Assembly: GCF_035046485.1 (NCBI RefSeq)
Contig: NC_085138.1
Coordinates: forward strand, 26,976,878-27,040,877
Source: Aedes albopictus
Taxonomy: Eukaryota; Arthropoda; Insecta; Diptera; Culicidae
DNA: 64,000 bases
Direction of reading: 5' to 3'
Position numbers and translations under genes: made by a program. Under the pieces are notes generated by a model, which saw only the letters and a program-made list of their open reading frames with translations, was not told where the DNA came from and did no database searches. Shown here in pieces: positions 43,620 to 56,187 of this stretch (position 1 is the first letter of the stretch; each line of letters begins with the position of its first letter).

Positions 43620-43806
43620 TGATTTACACAAAAAAATAAGCCAAAATGCAAGTTCCGACGGACATAACCTTTCGGAAATCGAATCAAGCACCATCAGGTT
43701 CCGGCATTGCCGCCGTGGTCATGTAGGGATGGATTTGACATAACCTGCACTCATAAATTTGGTCGGAAAATAGTGGTTTTGTTGAGTTGATGATACTGGA
43801 GGAGTG

Positions 43807-46599
43807 CACAGTGGGACGAATGACCCAAAACGTGAACTTTTTTCAGTACCGTCTTTAAACGTGATTTTATCGGCATGGTGTCTTCGGATGAAAATTTTAT
43901 AAAAATAGGGCGCGTCGAATGGCGTTTAATTTTAGTTCGCAACTTTGCCACAGGCGGCGCTGTAAAATCCAACTTTTTTGATTGACGTTTTTTCAATATG
44001 GTGTCTCCGGCAAAGTTGTAGATATGCTTAATACAAATATCTTTGCCGAAGACACCAACCCTCTATCTCTACATTGCTTTAATTAAGATACAGACGTATT
44101 TTATGAATGACCCCCCAAAAATCGTTTTATTCATATATTTCGAAAACGCGCAGTTTTAGAAAGTTGCAATGTTCTACAAAGTTGTGTAAAATGTCAAAAG
44201 AAACAACTTTGTAGAAGTGAATAGGGTTCTAAAATGGCAATATGGTTAGTTATGGCTATTTTTTAGTTAAAAATAGCCGTTTTTCAAGGCTCAATAACTA
44301 TCTTGGATGCAAATGGATGCAAATCAAACCCCACTAGGTTCAATATGTATTACTATTAGTTGAATATTCTGATGTTTTCGGTTGTATCCTCGAGTATCCT
44401 TAGCAGGGGTTCTTAATCTTTCTAGAGCCTATTTTTGACGCTAAAAAAATAATATCAGTTTTTGTATGTCATTTAGAACCCCATTATCTTCTGTGAAGTG
44501 ATAAATATTAACTATTCGCATAATTTTTTGCTTTATTGCGCCTACAAAAATCAATTATTATCGAGTTATTGTCATATTATTCATAAAACACTGAATAGAA
44601 GAGAGCTAAACCAGACGGTCATATGTATCCAAGTGATCTCACCAGCAAGCAAATTTTATTCGTGTGTTCAAAACATAAATGTAAATCTGGCTTTCGATTT
44701 GAATAGGTCGAATCAGGGTAGGAACCACAGTCAACATACGACCTATTCAAAACGAACGCCAGAAATATACATATTCTTTTTCAGCACGTATAGTAACCGA
44801 ACAAACAGCAAGTCTAGAAAACCTGAAATCATTTGCGTATCTATTTTCCCAACTTTCAAACATAGCTACAAATTGATTTGTGAAAATGAAAAGGTGCATT
44901 TTCAGCTATCGGAAACAACATGAATTTGACAGGTGCCGAACAAGCGGGAGAGTGTGTGTATTTATACTGGAAGGTCAATGGACACATGGCACAAGTAACT
45001 CTCGATTAAGCCAGTAAAAGGGTGAAACAGCTTCTCTAAATTAGTTCTAATATTCCAACACATACCCAAAACAACTTTTATGATTTTTGATTAGAGGAAC
45101 CTTTACTTTTCATCAAAGATGTTGTGCATATCCACAACTTTTTTGATAACTAGAAATCATTAAAACATTTTGTATACAAAAGCTTATTTGCATTCATGCA
45201 GGATTTATTTAGATCATTCTCACAGCGATCGAAAAAATCTCATGCCTGTTGACGCCTTTAAGTGAATTAGAAAATTAGTAATTGGGTATTCGACATAAGA
45301 AACGTAGTGATTTAATATGAGTTGACTTTCTGCTTGTTCGGTTACTATACGTGCTGAAAATAATATGTGTATTTGCTTGCTGGTGAGATTACTTGGATAC
45401 ATATGACCGACTGGTTTAGCTCACTTCTATGCAGTGTTTTTAAAATAATATGATAATAATTCGATAATAATTGATTTTTATAGGCGCAATAAAGCATACA
45501 ATTATGCGAATGGTTAATATTTATCACTTCACAGAAAATAATGATATTATTGTTTTAGCGTCAAAAATAGGCTCTAGTAAGATTAAGAACCCCTGCTAAG
45601 GATACTCGAGGATACAACCGAAAACATCAGGATATTCAACTAATAGTAATACATATTGAACCTAGTGGGGTTTGATTTGCATCCATTTTTTTTTATTCTT
45701 AATCACTTAACCTAATTTACAGCTCTATTGTCCACTGGGGCACTACGTGAGCAATTTCAATTGACAGCTGCACTTACATTTTGTACAGCGCCTAGATTCT
45801 ATTCTACTTTATCGAACTGGTTGCCTTTCTGCTGCTTTCACTTTTTCTACTTTATACCTAGTAGAATGATGAGCACAAGGATGATGATGGATGGCCGTTG
45901 TTCCTTTCCAGTCCGATTGGGGGTCCATTATGAATAGCAGTTTGCCGATGTCCAGGTATCCGGGTTCGTTTGAGCCATGGGGCTCAGAAGAGGGTCAGTG
46001 TCAGCTGCTCTCGGGGGAAAAGCAACTGACGAAAAATTGCAAGTGCCGGGGCTGGGAATCAAACCCATGACCATCCGCATATGAAGTTGCATCCATTTGC
46101 ATCCGAGATAGTTATTGAGCCTTAAAAAACGGCTATTTTTAACTAAAAAATAGCCATAACTAACCCTATTGCCATTTTAAAACCCTATTCACTTCTACAA
46201 AGTTGTTTCTTTTGACATTTTACACAACTTTGTAGAACATTGCAACTTTCTAAAACTGCGCGTTTTCGAAATATATGAATAAAACGATTTTTGGGGGGTC
46301 ATTCATAAAATACGTCTGTATCTTGAAGCAATGTAGAGATAGAGGGTTGGTGTCTTCGGCAAAGATATTTGTATTGAGCATATCTACAACTTTGCCGAAG
46401 ACACCATATTGAAAAAAACGTCAAACAAAAAAGTTGGATTTTACAGCGCCGCCTGTGGCAAAGTTGCGAACTAAAATTAAACGCCATTCGACGCGCTCTA
46501 TTTTTATAAAATTTTCATCCGAAGACACCATGCCGATAAAATCACGTTTAAAGAAGCTACTGAAAAAAGTTCACGTTTTTGGCCATTCGTCCCACCGTG
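43807..46599. mobile_element. Transib-like element with ~1-kb inverted arms
   Basis: Termini CACAGTGGGACGAATG and, inverted, CACGGTGGGACGAATG are flanked by the 5-bp duplication GAGTG (43802-43806 and 46600-46604). A CAC start with a 5-bp duplication is typical of Transib. The arms run from 43807 to about 44820 and from about 45325 to 46599, interrupted on the right by the SINE at 45688. Words such as GGTGTCTTCGGCAAAG and ATGAATGACCCCCC are shared. The loop (44820-45325) has no transposase. Confidence 0.8.
45688..46086 (-). mobile_element. SINE with 11-bp target duplication
   Basis: TTGCATCCATT at 45677-45687 and 46087-46097 brackets the insertion; the intact left arm of the Transib-like element shows the unoccupied site. 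On the minus strand it begins near a box-B-like GGTTTGATTCCC and ends in an A run (plus-strand T run 45688-45694). Box A is missing, so it is 5'-truncated or derived from a partial tRNA head. Confidence 0.85.
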
Positions 46600-46693
46600 G
46601 AGTGTTCTGGATCTTATGCCCGTGGTGCTGCGGTGGTCATGAGCACCTGATTATTTATAAATAATTCTACTTCAGTATATTTACTTTATAACC

Positions 46694-47062
46694 ACAGACA
46701 AACAGACATACTACTTAGAAGAAAATTGCTTCAAAAACATCGTTTGGCATCTCACTAGCACCCTCTATAATGCTCAATCCGAAGCACTCATTTGCAGGTG
46801 TTGTTTCCCTCGGCTCGATGTAACAATTTTGCAGGTGACGACTCCCCCGAGGCGTCATCCATTCATAAAACATGAATGAAGGTTCATGATTGAGTCATTT
46901 TATGTAAACATTGATCGGCGTCGCGTTCATTTCTCTGCAAAATTGAGGCACAGCAGCGCCACCATGACACATGCGAGCACAGTCCGAACCACACTATATT
47001 TTCAAAATGACCGTTAAATCGTGCGATGATTCCGATTTTAGTAGTATGTCTGTTTGTCTGTG
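46694..47062 (-). mobile_element. 370-bp MITE with 7-bp TSD, copy 3 (inverted)
   Basis: Same family in reverse orientation, 369 bp. The target duplication TTATAAC is at 46687-46693 and 47063-47069. Confidence 0.95.
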
Positions 47063-47069
47063 TTATAAC

Positions 47070-47504
47070 TGCATATAAGTTGAAAATTCGCTATTTTCAA
47101 CATCCTTTCATCTATTGGAAGATGCTTCAGTTCTGGGCTCTTTCTAAGTTGATGAAGGGATTTATAAATGCTTGCAAGGACTTGGCCAGGTGTGTGGAGC
47201 TGAGTGAATCTATGACATTGTAGATAGTAGCGACATCAGCAATGTCAATGGAAATATTCAACTTTGCAACTTGTAACCTGCGGTTACAATTTTTATTTGT
47301 CGGCTCCACCGCAATGTGATATTCCCTCTTCCCAAAAGAATAACACGCCCTTTAAACAAATAGACCTCCTACTAACACTAAATGGGTCAGTGGCTGCACA
47401 CAGTGGCTTGATGTGTGTAGTGATCGCTGCTCCACTCACAACACACCTTCAGATTGTATGTGTACTTTTTGAGCATTGTGAACTACTCTCCGTGACGGGG
47501 TAAC
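47070..47504. other. spacer between two MITE copies
   Basis: Non-coding, with nothing recognisable. Confidence 0.5.
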
Positions 47505-47511
47505 GCATAAA

Positions 47512-47881
47512 CACAGACAAACAGACATACTACTCAAATCGGAATCATCGCACGATTTAACGGTCATTTTGAAAATATAGTCTGGTTCGGACTGTGCTCG
47601 CATGTGTCATGGTGGCGCTGCTGTGCCTCAATTTTGCAGAGAAATGAACGCGACGCCGATCAATGTTTACATAAAATGACTCAATCATGAACCTTCATTC
47701 ATGTTTTATGAATGGATGACGCCTCGGGGGAGTCGTCACCTGCAAAATTGTTACATCGAGCCGAGGGAAACAACACCTGCAAATGAGTGCTTCGGATTGA
47801 GCATTATAGAGGGTGCTAGTGAGATGCCAACCGATGTTTTTGAAGCAATTTTCTTCTAAGTAGTATGTCTGTTTGTCTGTG
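47512..47881 (+). mobile_element. 370-bp MITE with 7-bp TSD, copy 4
   Basis: Target duplication GCATAAA at 47505-47511 and 47882-47888. Differs from copy 1 at a few positions (for example TCTGGTTCGG for TGTGGTTCGG). Confidence 0.95.
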
Positions 47882-47888
47882 GCATAAA

Positions 47889-49865
47889 TCCCGCCCGGAT
47901 TTGTACTACTTGCTCGTAGATGGAACCCCAAGGCGATTATGGCAAACCACCATGTTAGGAGCATAAATGTCAAAAATCGTTCGTAAATTTTATTCACGAA
48001 CGATTCTCGGCAGAACTTCGGCTCCCTCGAGAATTTTCAATTTTGATAAAAAGGTCTTCGCGACCAGGAAAAAATCTCTTTTCCCTGGAAATCTCGAAAG
48101 TTAGAGAAGTGCGCGAAAGTTAATTTAAAACAAAAGTTTGTAAGAAGAAAAATAGGAAAGTGGAAGTGTGAATAATTACGGGTTATTGTTTCTTTGTTTT
48201 AGGTGGCAATTGTTATTAGGACAATTAGTTTTGTTAGTTACAATAAAGATAAAAGAAAGCGTGTTAGTAGTGTGAAAAGTGTAAAGAAACATAGTAAGAT
48301 TAGTGGTTAATAGTGATTATTGTCCTAAAGTAACGGTGTTGATTTGTTATAGATTTTTCATAAAACGCTATAAATCACGAGAAGAAACCGCTACTGTTAG
48401 TGTAGAAGCAGAAGAAAAAGGTATTTTTTTAAATATTTTGTTAATTGTATTATTAAATTAGTGTTAATGTGAAAATGTTGTTAGAGGCCTAAGAGTTATG
48501 ACGTCACGGGGTATTAATTGAAAGGGCAGGTCCACAAAGCGGGCCTTTTTCTGTCTTTTGTGCAGTTTCTTGGCAGACGACGAACCGGAAGCAACGAAAG
48601 TGGAGACAGTGGACTCGGAAGTGGACAGGACCTAAGCGCATCCAGGTCGAGAACAGCACCATTCGCCCTTTTGCTGTTGGGGAAAAATCGATACCAGCCC
48701 TGGTGGCCGTCGAATGCCACCGTCGCCATCTTCCAAGCCACCAAACTTCCATTGTAGTTCTCTGCTACCACCTGTGTCGCCAACCCTGCACGTGACCGGT
48801 TCCTAGTGGTGAATCCGGTACCCGAACACCATCTGCGGCCCCTACGCCGGAAAGCCGGCCCCGCAGCGAGAAAGTAATCGCCGTTGATCACCATCCAGCG
48901 GCCAAAGCAACCATCCATCGGTCCGTTACCGCCGAGCGTTGTGAACGTCGGCAACCGGCCGGCCAGCCCGAAGTCATACCCTCCAAGCCCCGCATGTCAC
49001 CGTAACCGCCACCAGCCCTGTCAGGATCGCGATCCGAACGCCGAAACACGCAAGTACTCCGCATGACGTCATGAATAAATTGTAACACTATTATGAAAAT
49101 TTGGCCTCAGTAGCTATTTGTTGCCCTGGTGATTGATATTTCCACTCCTTTTCGTATCTCCGCTTTGTCGGGTTCAGAAAGGAACCAAATTGCTTCCACT
49201 TTCGGATTTCCAAAACTTATTTTGAATTTGAAATTTCTCGGTGTTGAACATTTTGGTTAACTTCCGTTTAATCGACGAAAGGTGAAGTCAGTGGGCAGTG
49301 GTTCAATTCGAGCAGTTTCTGCTTATGGTGAGTACCTTTCAGCTGTGTGTGTGTTGCGTGTACAAGCCGATAAACGACCCTGTGATCCCTTTAACCCTGA
49401 GGTGGCGAGTAACAAACTCCATCCAAGATTTGTGCAAGTATTGATGCTATGCTATGCTATGCTTTATGGTACCTAAGACTTGAAACATTTTTAGTTAATT
49501 TAGACTATTGCAGTTAGGTATAGTTCCTTACTTTTAAAGAAACAACTACGGCAAGAACCACCTAAGTGACGAGGAAAACCAAACCAAAGAGTACGTTTTG
49601 TGTTTGAAGAAGTGTTTTTCCGCCACAATTATCATCGAAAGCAGTTAATATTCACTGTTTTTGATTTGTTTAGTAAAATTGTCTAATAACGGGTAATTAG
49701 ACATAAAAAATATTAGTAACAGTATATCTTTGTGAACAGGTAGCCTTACTCAACTGACAAAAACAGAATAATTAATGCTACATGTCTAACGGTATATGTA
49801 GTAAGAACAATGTGCTAATCTGTCGGTTATCAATAGTTTGATCTTTTGCTATTTTTGAAATTTGT
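47889..49865. other. unclassified region with GC-rich island
   Basis: 47953 onward starts TGTTAGGAGCATAAATGTC and might be LTR-like, but no second copy exists in the window. 48500-49062 is distinctly GC-rich, with overlapping open frames on both strands (the longest minus-strand frame is 48954-48514) that match no family I recognise. Palindromic TGACGTCA sites flank it at 48499-48506 and 49064-49071, the latter followed by AATAAAT. 49100-49865 is AT-rich, with a short CTATG repeat at 49447-49466. Confidence 0.4.
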
Positions 49866-50030
49866 ATTAACGAGATTTTTAGCCCTTGGCTAGTTCATCT
49901 CGGGACCCACGCTTCACTTCCCTTCCGAAGGAAGAACTCACATTTTGCGAGTTTGTCGGGAGTGGGACTCGATCCCAGGTCCTCGGCGTGATAGTCAAGT
50001 GTTCTAACCATCACACCAGGTCCGCTCCAC
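49866..50030 (-). mobile_element. tRNA-derived SINE (Feilai-like)
   Basis: On the minus strand from 50030: GGAGCGGACCTGGTGTGATG then GTTAGAACACTTGAC (box A region), and GGGATCGAGTCCCA (box B) with normal Pol III spacing. The body contains GGGTCCCGAGATGAACTAGC and ends CTAAAAATCTCGTTAATA. It resembles Feilai-type SINEs of Aedes; family naming is from memory. Confidence 0.75.
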
Positions 50031-50396
50031 ATCTTCTGCTTGCATCATGGCATTATAGACGAGTTAGCAACTTTTCATTCAATTCTACAGCTTTATTGAC
50101 ATATACACAAGTTTTACATTAAGGACAGACTTGTTAGAATCCCAAAATGGCTGCCACAATGGCCGACTTTGGCACCTACTCACGATTTCAAGGGCACAAA
50201 TCTCTTCGTAAACAAAACCAGGGCACCTGAGCCTCTCATTTTAAGCTTATTACAAGTGAGCAAGAACGGAATAATAAAATGCACTGTTGTTTGAAGCTTG
50301 CTTCTTGAGATTTGTGCGTCTGAAGTTCTGATGCACTTTTGTAGCGGGATTTTAAGACGTTTGTCCTTAAAGTACATATGTCTGAGCACATACATC

Positions 50397-50904
50397 CCGA
50401 GCAAAGTCTAACAACAAAATGATAGCAAATCGAAAACACGATTTATAATCAGCAGCAAATTAATATCATATTTTGATATCAGATTGTCTTGATTAATTTC
50501 GATTTCAAATTTTGATATCGTTTTGCTGTCATTTAAAATTATTACAAATATTTAAGTTTTTAAGTCATTTCAAAACTTCTTGGCGACCTTGTATAAAGTA
50601 TCAAATAATATTACATCAGTGAAATTAGCGTATTGCATTTAGGTTTCCATATTATTCGAAAAACTCTACATTTAAAGATTTTTTTTCATTTTTTCGCACT
50701 GATAGTAAAAATAGTATTCAATTTGCCATCACTGATAGCAGGAATTGTTTTCAACTTGCTCTCGCAGGACCATTTTTCTGCTCTCATTTTTGATGTTTTA
50801 ACCGTTAAAACGACCAAAACGACATCAACCTCAGTAATCATATCATAATTTGCAATATCACAACATCAAAATTTGTTTTCGATTTGCTGTCAGACTTTGC
50901 TCGG
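50397..50904. mobile_element. 508-bp foldback MITE
   Basis: CCGAGCAAAGTCTAACA at the left matches the inverse of TGTCAGACTTTGCTCGG at the right with one difference, and AGCAAATCGAAAAC follows in both arms. The interior is AT-rich with TTTTGATATC words. Confidence 0.8.
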
Positions 50905-51061
50905 TATATCATTCAGAACGGATTGAAAATGTCTTAACTTGTTCTTGTTTCTACTTGGAGAACGTTCAAAAATTACGTCCAACATTTGGGGGAGGGGGGG
51001 GGTGTCTAGAAAAGTGTGACAGTACGTGTATTGGGTATAGGGAAATTGCGTGACAGAGGGG

Positions 51062-51431
51062 CACAGACAAACAGACATACTACTCAAATCGGAATCATCG
51101 CACGATTTAACGGTCATTTTGAAAATATAGTGTGGTTCGGACTGTGCTCGCATGTGTCATGGTGGCGCTGCTGTGCCTCAATTTTGCAGAGAAATGAACG
51201 CGACGCCGATCAATGTTTACATAAAATGACTCAATCATGAACCTTCATTCATGTTTTATGAATGGATGACGCCTCGGGGGAGTCGTCACCTGCAAAATTG
51301 TTACATCGAGCCGAGGGAAACAACACCTGCAAATGAGTGCTTCGGATTGAGCATTATAGAGGGTGCTAGTGAGATGCCAAACGATGTTTTTGAAGCAATT
51401 TTCTTCTAAGTAGTATGTCTGTTTGTCTGTG
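51062..51431 (+). mobile_element. 370-bp MITE with 7-bp TSD, copy 5
   Basis: Target duplication AGAGGGG at 51055-51061 and 51432-51438. Very close to copies 1 and 2 in sequence. Confidence 0.95.
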
Positions 51432-51768
51432 AGAGGGGGGAGGGGGGGTCTAGAAATCCCGAAAAACGATGGACGTAATTTTTGAATCTTCCCTTGCAGG
51501 TTGTTGATATTATGAAAACTTTTTTCTGAAATATATCAGAGATAGCAGTTAGTACTACCCCACAAAAAAGTTCGCACTTGCTCATTGAAATTTATCTCAT
51601 TCAATGGTGGCGCATATACCCATTAGATTTACTCATAGAGACTTACATATTATTTGAAACCTTCTACATGGAGTTGCGGCCCTTGTTTGTGAAATATGTA
51701 GTTCTGCAAGAACTACAACTTCTCATAAAGGGCAAACGTGGCAGATCTAGCGCTACTACCGATGACGC

Positions 51769-51963
51769 AGAAAGAAATTGCTCGTTGCAGTTGTGTTCTA
51801 GATGCTACAGGAAGATGATCAAAGGCAAGCAGCTTGTTTGCACTAAAGCTGAAGTACATTGAAACTTGTTGAACATCATTCAGACTTCTCATAAAGTTGC
51901 TGAGGTTGCTGAATATTTGCGGGCAAAACCCAGAGATCAGGCTGATCAGATGAAGCTCTCAAA
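51769..51963. repeat. 195-bp target-site duplication, 5' copy (LOA copy 2)
   Basis: 51769-51963 and 61230-61424 are identical as far as I can read and bracket the second LOA-clade LINE exactly. Outside the duplication the sequences diverge at once (upstream GACGC; downstream TATTCATG). The target is single-copy here, so satellite alignment cannot explain it. Confidence 0.93.
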
Positions 51964-52787
51964 CGACCTGGCTGTTCGAGTCCGTATGAAGTTGATCATC
52001 AATATTAACTTCTTTTCTCGATCAGCCTAGATAGCTGTGTAGTGTCGGTAGCGATTGTCTCAATTGGCTAAGAATAACACTACGGACCGCCTGTTCCGGT
52101 GGTAAGAATCCACCAACAGGTGACCCCTAATTCATGTTGTGATGCGGCTTTATGCTTACCGTGCCTAGGAATGAATGGCTAGGGGGGTCTAATAAAAACC
52201 TAACCGCTAACGGAGCCTGTGGAGTACCAGGGCGCCCTCCACAGTATGTAGCCCTTACTGCGCTAACCGGAGCAATGGTGCAGTGGACCTTGTGTTTCTC
52301 CGGGACAATCAGCTGCCCTTCTTTAGTTTCATTTGAGGCTAAATAAGGGCGGGATTATGAAGATGTTGTTAATTAGTTTAAATTTTCACCTATATGGTTT
52401 CGCATTATGCGATTTACACAGTGTATTCTGTGTATCCTCGCCTTTGGCGTTTTCCAATCGATACCGATCTGGCTTTATTGTTGCTGTTTTTTGTTGTGCT
52501 GTTGTTGCGAAGAGTTTAATCTTACCTAGTTTGGGTAGTGGCTACGGTTAGGATAGCTCAGATCAATCTTCAGCATAAAAGAACAGCAACGATCAATCTT
52601 TGCAGACTTATGCAAAATGGTACAGCCCAAGTGGCCTTGGTACAAGAACCTTACTTTCGTAAGGGAAATTTCTATCTAGGAAACCTTGTGAACCCGGTAT
52701 TTGCCACTTTCAGTAAACATGAAATGGCAAACTCGCGTGTCATGCCTCGAGCCTGTGTGCTTGTCAACAACGCAATACCCAAGTAAC

Positions 52788-53886
52788 CACGAAGCTGTAT
52801 ATAAGTGCATCAATTTGGCCATATATTTATATTAAAAATTTTGTAAATAATGCTGCACTACTTTAAACACATCATTGAAGCAATATTAAAGTCGAAAAGG
52901 GCCCCACTAAAATTAAATTAGTGCCACATATTGCAGCACGTTGACAGCCATTGCTAAAGTGACATAAATGCATGTGCTGTACATTTGCATTAGTACAGTT
53001 TAATACGTGCAACACGAAAAACCAAAACAATAATCTATTTTTAGCACCGTTTCGTTATCGACGGTACTAATGCCCCCCCACATGAATGTTTTAACCATTT
53101 TTTTTGTTGCCGGGCCGGGAGTCGAACCAGAAGTGCTGAAGACCGCTAAATGAGTTCCATACGCGCTGGTGCCGTAGACCGTTTCTGCTACAGTGTTAAC
53201 AAGAGATATTTTCATAACCTAAAAGGACAGTCCTCAACCATTGCAGTAGAGGGCAAAACAACTATTGCATATGTAATAGAATCCCTGTAATCACATTCTG
53301 ATAAATCACTGATGAATACATAATGCATTCTAGAAGATATTTAATAACCAATATAAGAAAATTAAAACATCCTTCGTACACTGCTCATAATATTATGCTA
53401 ATTGCGGTTTCCATCATTATTGGCATGTGATAGCAGTCAACAGAAAAGAGAAAAGGTCATCTCTAAAATGGTTTTGCTGAAGAAAGTCGTCGATCGGTGG
53501 TTCAAACGAGGATTAACTTGGTCGGGAGTCAAACCAGAAGTGTTGAAGACCGCTATAGTTGACCGTGAAGTTGTTAGCTCTTCTTGATTTCATTTGTTTA
53601 AAATAAGAGTCAAGCTTTTATAATTGTATTTTTAGAGCAACCTTTGCTAGTTTGTACCTGTTTGTACATTGCATTTATACAGTTTCTGCAGTGTTGAATT
53701 ATTGAATTATCGTATATCACCTTTTAATGCACCCTAACGTAAAGAAAAAATGTAATGCATCAAAATATTGATAATTCCAATCTAAAGGATTATTGCATGA
53801 TAAGTGTGAAATTGCTGCATTTCGCATTGCAAAGGTTGATATGCAGTCTAATTCGTGCAATGATATAATGCTTGTGGTTACTTGGG
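52788..53886 (+). mobile_element. 1.1-kb CCCAAGTAACC foldback MITE, copy a
   Basis: The ends CCCAAGTAACCACGAAGC and, inverted, CCCAAGTAACCACAAGC are flanked by TA on both sides; LOA copy 1 shows the unoccupied site. Inside are two tRNA-like segments on the minus strand sharing CAACACTTCTGGTT-GACTCCC (near 53115 and 53535). No transposase. Confidence 0.88.
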
Positions 53887-55007
53887 TAGTTGCTACACTC
53901 ATCTCTGAACTAACCACCAGAGATGTATGTGCTATCACAATTGATGTATCTGTTGGAAACCTCAACAGGAAATACGTCTATTGTTCTGTGTATTTACCGC
54001 ATGATGAACCATCCCCTACGGATGCTTTCAAACAAGTCATCGCATACTGCACTTCAAAAGGCCTTCCGCTAATTGTTGGCAGTGATGCTAATGCTCACCA
54101 TGTCATCTGGGGCAGCTCAGACATTAACTTGAGAGGCTCCAGTTTGATGGAGTACTTAAGTAGTACAGATCTTGCATTACTTAACATAGGCAACCGCCCA
54201 ACCTTCATGGTATCTCAGGGCTGTTACAAAAGTATCGATTTGGAAACCGCAAAATCCGCGCCAATCAATTTGAAATCCGCACCGAGGTAATCAAATCCGC
54301 GCCAGTGCAAAAACATGTGGTTTTGATGACTCAAACTCCAAAGAAAATGAACTATTCATGACTTTTGTTGCACTCCAGATGAAGAGCATTTCTATTGATA
54401 AATCGATTTTTACCATTACTAATCCATAAATTTAGATGACAGCTTCTACATCAAACAAGAGTTTAAACGTGTTGCAAACAGACCAGTTTTTTTTAATTGG
54501 AATATAAAGTCCTGAAAAGAAATCTGACCTAAGTCCCAAAAAACCAAAATAAGTTTTTTAGAAGCTTTTTGAGAAATTCATAGATTACTTTCTACAGAAA
54601 CTTATTTTGTTGAATCTTCACAGTAATACAAGGAGCAACATAAGCATAGACTAATTACTAGTGCAATTTATTGATTATATCACCAATCAATTGTATTCCT
54701 AAGGGAGATATTTATGAAAAAGGAAGCATTTCCTGAATATATCTGGCAACTTTTCTAAACATTGAGACAAAAGATATGCAGTAAAGTATTAATTCATCAG
54801 AATTTATGATAAGTGTGGCCACACCACAGCCTTGGAAATTCAGTGATAAAATCAGCAAGAATTTCCTCAGGACATTTTGTGTCAGAAAACCAATCCGATT
54901 TTATCAGATTGATTGCTTACGATACACACAGTCTACAAAACCAATGGTATTCTTGACGGGATTCTGTAACATTTGACTCTTGATTTGACTACAAAATTCA
55001 ACCAAAT

Positions 55008-56187
55008 CCCAAGTAACCACAAGCATTATATCATTGCACGAATTAGACTGCATATCAACCTTTGCAATGCGAAATGCAGCAATTTCACACTTATCATGCA
55101 ATAATCCTTTAGATTGGAATCATCCATATTTTGATGCATTACATTTTTTCTTTACGTTAGGGTGCATTAAAAGGTGATATACGATAATTCAATAATTCAA
55201 CACTGCAGAAACTGTATAAATGCAATGTACAAACAGGTACAAACTAGCAAAGGTTGCTCTAACAATACAATTATAAAAGCTTGACTCTAATTTTAAACAA
55301 ATGAAATCAAGAAGAGCTAACAACTTCTCGGTCAACTATAGCGGTCTTCAACACTTCTGGTTTGACTCCCGACCAAGTTAATCCTCGTTTGAACCACCGA
55401 TCGACGACTTTCTTCAGCAAAACCATTTTAGAGATGACCTTTTCTCTTTTCTGTTGACTGCTATCACATGCCAATAATGATGGAAACCGCAATTAGCATA
55501 ATATTATGAGCAGTGTACGAAGGATGTTTTAATTTTCTTATATTGGTTATTAAATATCTTCTAGAATGCATTATGTATTCATCAGTGATTTATCAGAATG
55601 TGATTACAGGGATTCTATTACATATGCCATAGTCGTTTTGCCCTCTACTGCAATGGTTGAGGACTGTCCTTTTAGGTTATGAAAATATCTCTTGTTAACA
55701 CTGTAGCAGAAACGGTCTACGGCACCAGCGCGTATGGAACTCATTTAGCGGTCTTCAACACTTCTGGTTCGACTCCCGGCCCGGCAACAAAAAAAATGGT
55801 TAAAACATTCATGTGGGGTGGCATTAGTACCGTCGATAACGAAACGGTGCTAAAAATAGATTATTGTTTTGGTTTTTCGTGTTGCACGTATTAAACTGTA
55901 CTAATGCAAATGTACAGCACATGCATTTATGTCACTTTAGCAATGGCTGTCAACGTGCTTTTTTTTTTTTTTTGTTTGTATTTATGTGTATTTTAACTTA
56001 AGCTAATTCTACACTTGCCGTCAACGTGCTGCAATATGTGGCACTAATTTAATTTTAGTGGGGCCCTTTTCGACTTTAATATTGCTTCAATGATGTGTTT
56101 AAAGTAGTGCAGCATTATTTACAAAATTTTTAATATAAATATATGGCCAAATTGATGCACTTATATACAGCTTCGTGGTTACTTGGG
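55008..56187 (-). mobile_element. CCCAAGTAACC foldback MITE, copy b (inverted)
   Basis: Reverse orientation of copy a, 1180 bp, flanked by AT on both sides. It is longer because of a 60-bp retro-insertion at 55960. Copies a and b form a 1.1-kb inverted repeat 1.1 kb apart. Confidence 0.88.
55960..56019 (-). mobile_element. 60-bp retrotransposed fragment
   Basis: GTCAACGTGCT is duplicated at 55949-55959 and 56020-56030. The insert starts with ~15 T, a poly-A tail on the minus strand. MITE copy a lacks it. An extremely truncated LINE or SINE tail. Confidence 0.85.

Noticed and set aside
47953..48460. Solo LTR beginning TGTTAGGAG
   Set aside because: No matching end, no target duplication and no second copy in the window.
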